Part shown: positions 38,148-40,303 of the stretch, one piece after another | How positions within the stretch are numbered: the stretch's first letter is position 1 | Layout of the letters: the number at the start of each line of letters is the position of its first letter | NCBI GenBank assembly: GCA_002360535.1 | Contig: DEQR01000071.1 | Span: forward strand, 32,609-72,911 | Direction: 5' to 3' | Length of the DNA stretch: 40,303 nt | Source of the DNA: Thiobacillus sp. UBA3361 | GTDB taxonomy: Bacteria > Pseudomonadota > Gammaproteobacteria > Burkholderiales > Thiobacillaceae | The notes under the pieces: model-generated | Database searches by the model: none | What the model was told of the DNA's origin: nothing | Seen by the model: the letters and a program-made list of their open reading frames with translations, nothing else | Translations under genes and position numbers: made by a program

Positions 38148-38624
38148 ATGACCCTGCCCGCCTTTCCCCCCGCCCTGGCTCGCCTCAACACCCGCCTGCC
38201 GCACCTGCCCTTCAGCGCCGCCCTGGTGGCCGGCCTCAACCTGGCCGCCTGGCCCAGCCTCAAGACGCTGGACTGGTCCCACCTGCGCGGCCGGCGTTTC
38301 TGCGTGCATGTGCGCGACCTGGGCCTGCGGGCCTGGTTCTCGGTGGGCGCCGAAGGCTTCACCACCCAGATCGCCAGGCGCGCCGACGTCATCTTCACCG
38401 CCACCGCCGAGGACTTCCTGCGCCTCGCCCTGCGCCTGGAAGACCCGGATACCCTGTTCTTCAACCGCCGTCTGGTCATCGAAGGCGACACGGACCTCGG
38501 GCTGACGGTGAAGAACATGCTGGATGGACTGGAGCTGGAAGTGGTGGCCCGCGCCATGCCCGCCGGCCTGGGCCGCCTGCTGCCCCTGCTGCGGGAGCAG
38601 GCCCAGGCAAGGCTTGCCGCCTGA
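38148..38624 (+). CDS. ubiT: ubiquinone anaerobic biosynthesis accessory factor UbiT (SCP2 domain)
   Basis: UbiT (YhbT) is a lipid-binding SCP2 protein thought to carry ubiquinone intermediates for the oxygen-independent pathway. The 158-residue protein has the SCP2 core: LRGRRFCVHVRDLGLRAWFS, then DVIFTATAEDFLRLA and FFNRRLVIEGDTDLGLTVKN. The ATG at 38148 is preceded by GAGGA. It completes a contiguous ubiU-ubiV-ubiT set. Confidence 0.93.
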   Translation: MTLPAFPPALARLNTRLPHLPFSAALVAGLNLAAWPSLKTLDWSHLRGRRFCVHVRDLGLRAWFSVGAEGFTTQIARRADVIFTATAEDFLRLALRLEDPDTLFFNRRLVIEGDTDLGLTVKNMLDGLELEVVARAMPAGLGRLLPLLREQAQARLAA

Positions 38625-38646
38625 TCCGGCCGACCTTTCGACTCCC

Positions 38647-38666
38647 CGCGGGGGCCGCCCCCCGCG
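38647..38666. terminator. possible bidirectional terminator hairpin
   Basis: CGCGGGGG (38647-38654) pairs perfectly with CCCCCGCG (38659-38666) around CCGC, between convergent ubiT and the macrodomain gene. There is no T-tract, so this is tentative. Confidence 0.35.
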
Positions 38667-38672
38667 CCGGAC

Positions 38673-39194
38673 TCAGCCGGAGCGGGGCGGGGCCAGCAGG
38701 GCCTCATACACCTGCAAGTCCCGCGCCGAATGACAGCAGAACACCACCTCCCGGATGGCGGCCAGTTCCGCGACAGCCGCGCGCACCGTTGACACCGCCA
38801 CCCGCGCGGCAGCTTCCACCGGATAACCATAGGCGCCCGTGCTGATGCAGGGAAAGGCCAGGCGGGCGATGCCATGGGCAGCGGCCAGCGCCAGGGCATT
38901 GCGATAACAGGCGGCCAGCAATTCCGGCTCGCCCCGGCCGCCGCCGTGCCACACCGGTCCCACGGTATGGATGACATGGCGGGCCGGCAGGTCATGCCCC
39001 CCGGTCAGCTTCGCCTCGCCGGTTCGGCACCCGCCCAGCGACCGGCACTCCGCCAGCAACCCCGGCCCCGCCGCCCGGTGGATCGCCCCGTCCACCCCGC
39101 CGCCACCCAGCAGCGATGTATTCGCCGCGTTGACGATGGCATCGAGGGCAAGGCGGGTAATGTCGGCCTGGAGGGGGCGGAGGAGGGTAGCCAA
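38673..39194 (-). CDS. macrodomain protein, O-acetyl-ADP-ribose deacetylase-like
   Basis: A 173-residue stand-alone macrodomain similar to YmdB. It has DAIVNAANTSLLGGGGVDGA (the ADP-ribose site with catalytic Asn and Asp), HVIHTVGPVW, and FPCISTGAYGYP. It would hydrolyse O-acetyl-ADP-ribose or remove ADP-ribose from proteins. The C-terminus is Ala-rich, ending at PPRSG. It is convergent with ubiT and shows no functional link to it. Confidence 0.93.
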   Translation of the reverse strand: MATLLRPLQADITRLALDAIVNAANTSLLGGGGVDGAIHRAAGPGLLAECRSLGGCRTGEAKLTGGHDLPARHVIHTVGPVWHGGGRGEPELLAACYRNALALAAAHGIARLAFPCISTGAYGYPVEAAARVAVSTVRAAVAELAAIREVVFCCHSARDLQVYEALLAPPRSG

Positions 39195-39276
39195 GGTTGT
39201 GGAGGTGACTACGGTGAGGAGCCGCCCCCTTCAACCGCGATGCCAGGCTGCCGGATTGCGCGGTAAACCGCCGTCA

Positions 39277-40005
39277 TCATGGAGCTTTGACATAGACGGA
39301 TATTGCGCCCGCAGGGTCGAGCCGAGTGACCCGCGCAGATTTTGCACCGGTGCTTTGAATACGCACCCAATGCAGGCCTGGCTTGTCCAAGGCGAGGTCA
39401 TGTCGAAATGCACCGTCATTGGCCTGAATCGTGCCCGTAATCCGACAAGGGCGATCCACGTAAACGAGTGCGTACTGGTCGCCGGTCTTCCCAGCGATGA
39501 ATCCAGCGTTTCGTTCGTCATAGGGATAGAGAAACGGGTTGCCGGCGGATAGGACAAGACGGGCGAATTTGGTATCGGTGGGTTCCACCTTGAATTCACT
39601 GTCCTCGGGCCTTGCAAAATAAGAAGCCGCACGGCCGCTGATCAGGTTCTCGATGGCTTTGAGGCTGATCGCGAAATCTTGTTGAGTACCAGGCTCGATC
39701 CATGAATGCGCCCTTTTCAGCCTGATGCGAAAGAAACGTTCAACATCCGGGCCGGCCAGTCTTCCCGCAACAGAATGAAAGTTGACTTCTATCGGGTCTG
39801 GATATGAAGGATTTCCAGGTTGTTGTTCGATCCTCGAAAAAGGAATGGCCTGATAAGTCTGGTCCACGAATTCCAATCTCGTCCGGAGAACGCGCGCAGA
39901 AGGGTCAGCCTTGTCCGCTTGATTCACATTGACTTGAATGCCCGTGCAGGCTGCGATCAATGACAGGACAACAATGATAAAAACGCCTGCTAATCGTGGT
40001 TTCAT
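39277..40005 (-). CDS. putative lipoprotein, unknown function
   Basis: A 242-residue protein with a lipoprotein signal: VFIIVVLSLIAAC, with Cys20 as the lipidation site. The mature part is mainly beta-type (LVLSAGNPFLYPYDERNAG, YALVYVDRPCRITGTIQ, HWVRIQSTGAKSARVTRLD). I do not recognise a family. The gene is visibly richer in A/T than its surroundings and uses different codons (TTC/TTT, GAA, ATT), which suggests it was acquired by transfer. It lies next to a transposase remnant. Confidence 0.7.
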   Translation of the reverse strand: MKPRLAGVFIIVVLSLIAACTGIQVNVNQADKADPSARVLRTRLEFVDQTYQAIPFSRIEQQPGNPSYPDPIEVNFHSVAGRLAGPDVERFFRIRLKRAHSWIEPGTQQDFAISLKAIENLISGRAASYFARPEDSEFKVEPTDTKFARLVLSAGNPFLYPYDERNAGFIAGKTGDQYALVYVDRPCRITGTIQANDGAFRHDLALDKPGLHWVRIQSTGAKSARVTRLDPAGAISVYVKAP

Positions 40006-40023
40006 GGGGCCGGCTCAATAATG

Positions 40024-40045
40024 ACTGACAAAGGACTGACAAAGG
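40024..40045. repeat. 11-bp tandem direct repeat beside the transposase gene
   Basis: ACTGACAAAGG occurs twice back to back at 40024-40034 and 40035-40045, between the lipoprotein start and the transposase C-terminus. GGCCAGGCTCAAATA follows. It may be part of the transposase's own flanking sequence. Confidence 0.6.
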
Positions 40046-40053
40046 GGCCAGGC

Positions 40054-40303
40054 TCAAATATCCATCGACAACTGACCTACCGGCGCCCCCGGCGGCGCAA
40101 CCGGCTTACGCGGCCTGCCTCTCGGCCTGACCTCGCGTCGTTGACCCGTAGCGCGCTCGATGCTGTTGATAAACCTGGATTCCCCCAGCGGTTGTCCCTG
40201 ATTCAATGCCAGACGGATATCGGCGATTGCCGCGTCATCCAACTCGGGGCGGAACAGGTCTCGATAGGCCAGGAGGCGATATTCGCCTTGCTGGCCGAGA
40301 GCA
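40054..40303 (-). CDS. REP-associated tyrosine transposase (RAYT), C-terminal part
   Basis: The gene enters from beyond the window's right end; 82 residues are visible, ending at TGA/TAA-type stop near 40054. LLAYRDLFRPELDDAAIADIR and ALNQGQPLGESRFINSIERA, then a basic GRPRKP tail, match the C-terminus of IS200-like RAYT proteins, which act on REP palindromes. The N-terminal catalytic part with the HUH motif and Tyr is outside the window, so integrity cannot be judged. Confidence 0.85.
   Translation of the reverse strand, partial: ALGQQGEYRLLAYRDLFRPELDDAAIADIRLALNQGQPLGESRFINSIERATGQRREVRPRGRPRKPVAPPGAPVGQLSMDI

Overview
The window is GC-rich, densely packed chromosomal DNA. Gene content and protein signatures point to a betaproteobacterium of the Nitrosomonadales/Rhodocyclales/Burkholderiales kind that can respire anaerobically, probably by denitrification. 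The evidence is the order rodZ-ispG-hisS-yfgM-bamB-der followed by hfq-hflX-hflK-hflC-yjeT-hisZ-purA, a separate HisZ subunit, a complete ubiU-ubiV-ubiT set for oxygen-independent ubiquinone synthesis, and FNR/DNR-type boxes upstream of a DUF2249 gene cluster. The genus cannot be named from sequence reading alone.

Layout. 1-13716 (all + strand) is a housekeeping block: end of rodZ, isoprenoid synthesis (ispG), histidyl-tRNA synthetase, outer-membrane assembly (yfgM, bamB), ribosome GTPases (der, hflX), an unrecognised conserved-looking protein, hfq, the HflKC membrane complex, yjeT, hisZ and purA, closed by a terminator. 13783-16495 (- strand) holds a MepK-type endopeptidase, a LysM/YkuD L,D-transpeptidase and a nitronate-monooxygenase-like flavoprotein. 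16673-21727 holds radA (apparently leaderless), a slipin/NfeD membrane pair, a 42-residue membrane microprotein missed by ordinary length cut-offs, a small unknown, an S4 RNA-binding protein and yaeQ.

22042-30270 is a signalling region: a small secreted unknown, a haem-motif (CxxCH) sensor GGDEF-EAL protein, a secreted HEXXH metalloprotein, and a very large PhnD-like/PAS/PAS/GGDEF/EAL/CZB protein. 30626-32926 is the most interesting cluster: an FmdE-like protein, a DUF2249 protein and a polytopic haem-copper-oxidase-like membrane protein. A near-perfect FNR/DNR box lies exactly where a class II activator would bind (-41.5) before the first gene, and a second similar box lies before the DUF2249 gene. 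32949-38624 holds an SLC13/RCK transporter, then a radical SAM protein with ubiU, ubiV and ubiT, all suited to anaerobic life. The end of the window has a macrodomain protein, an AT-richer lipoprotein and the C-terminus of a REP-associated (RAYT) transposase.

Three repeat elements sit exactly at gene junctions. Two heptanucleotide arrays (bamB/der and ubiU/ubiV) share one design: forward heptamers after one stop codon, a spacer, and inverted heptamers running up to the next ATG, where a ribosome binding site would be expected. The third is a pair of GC-rich hairpins that has become the C-terminal tail of the radical SAM protein just before ubiU. No tRNA, rRNA, CRISPR array, prophage or intact insertion sequence was seen.
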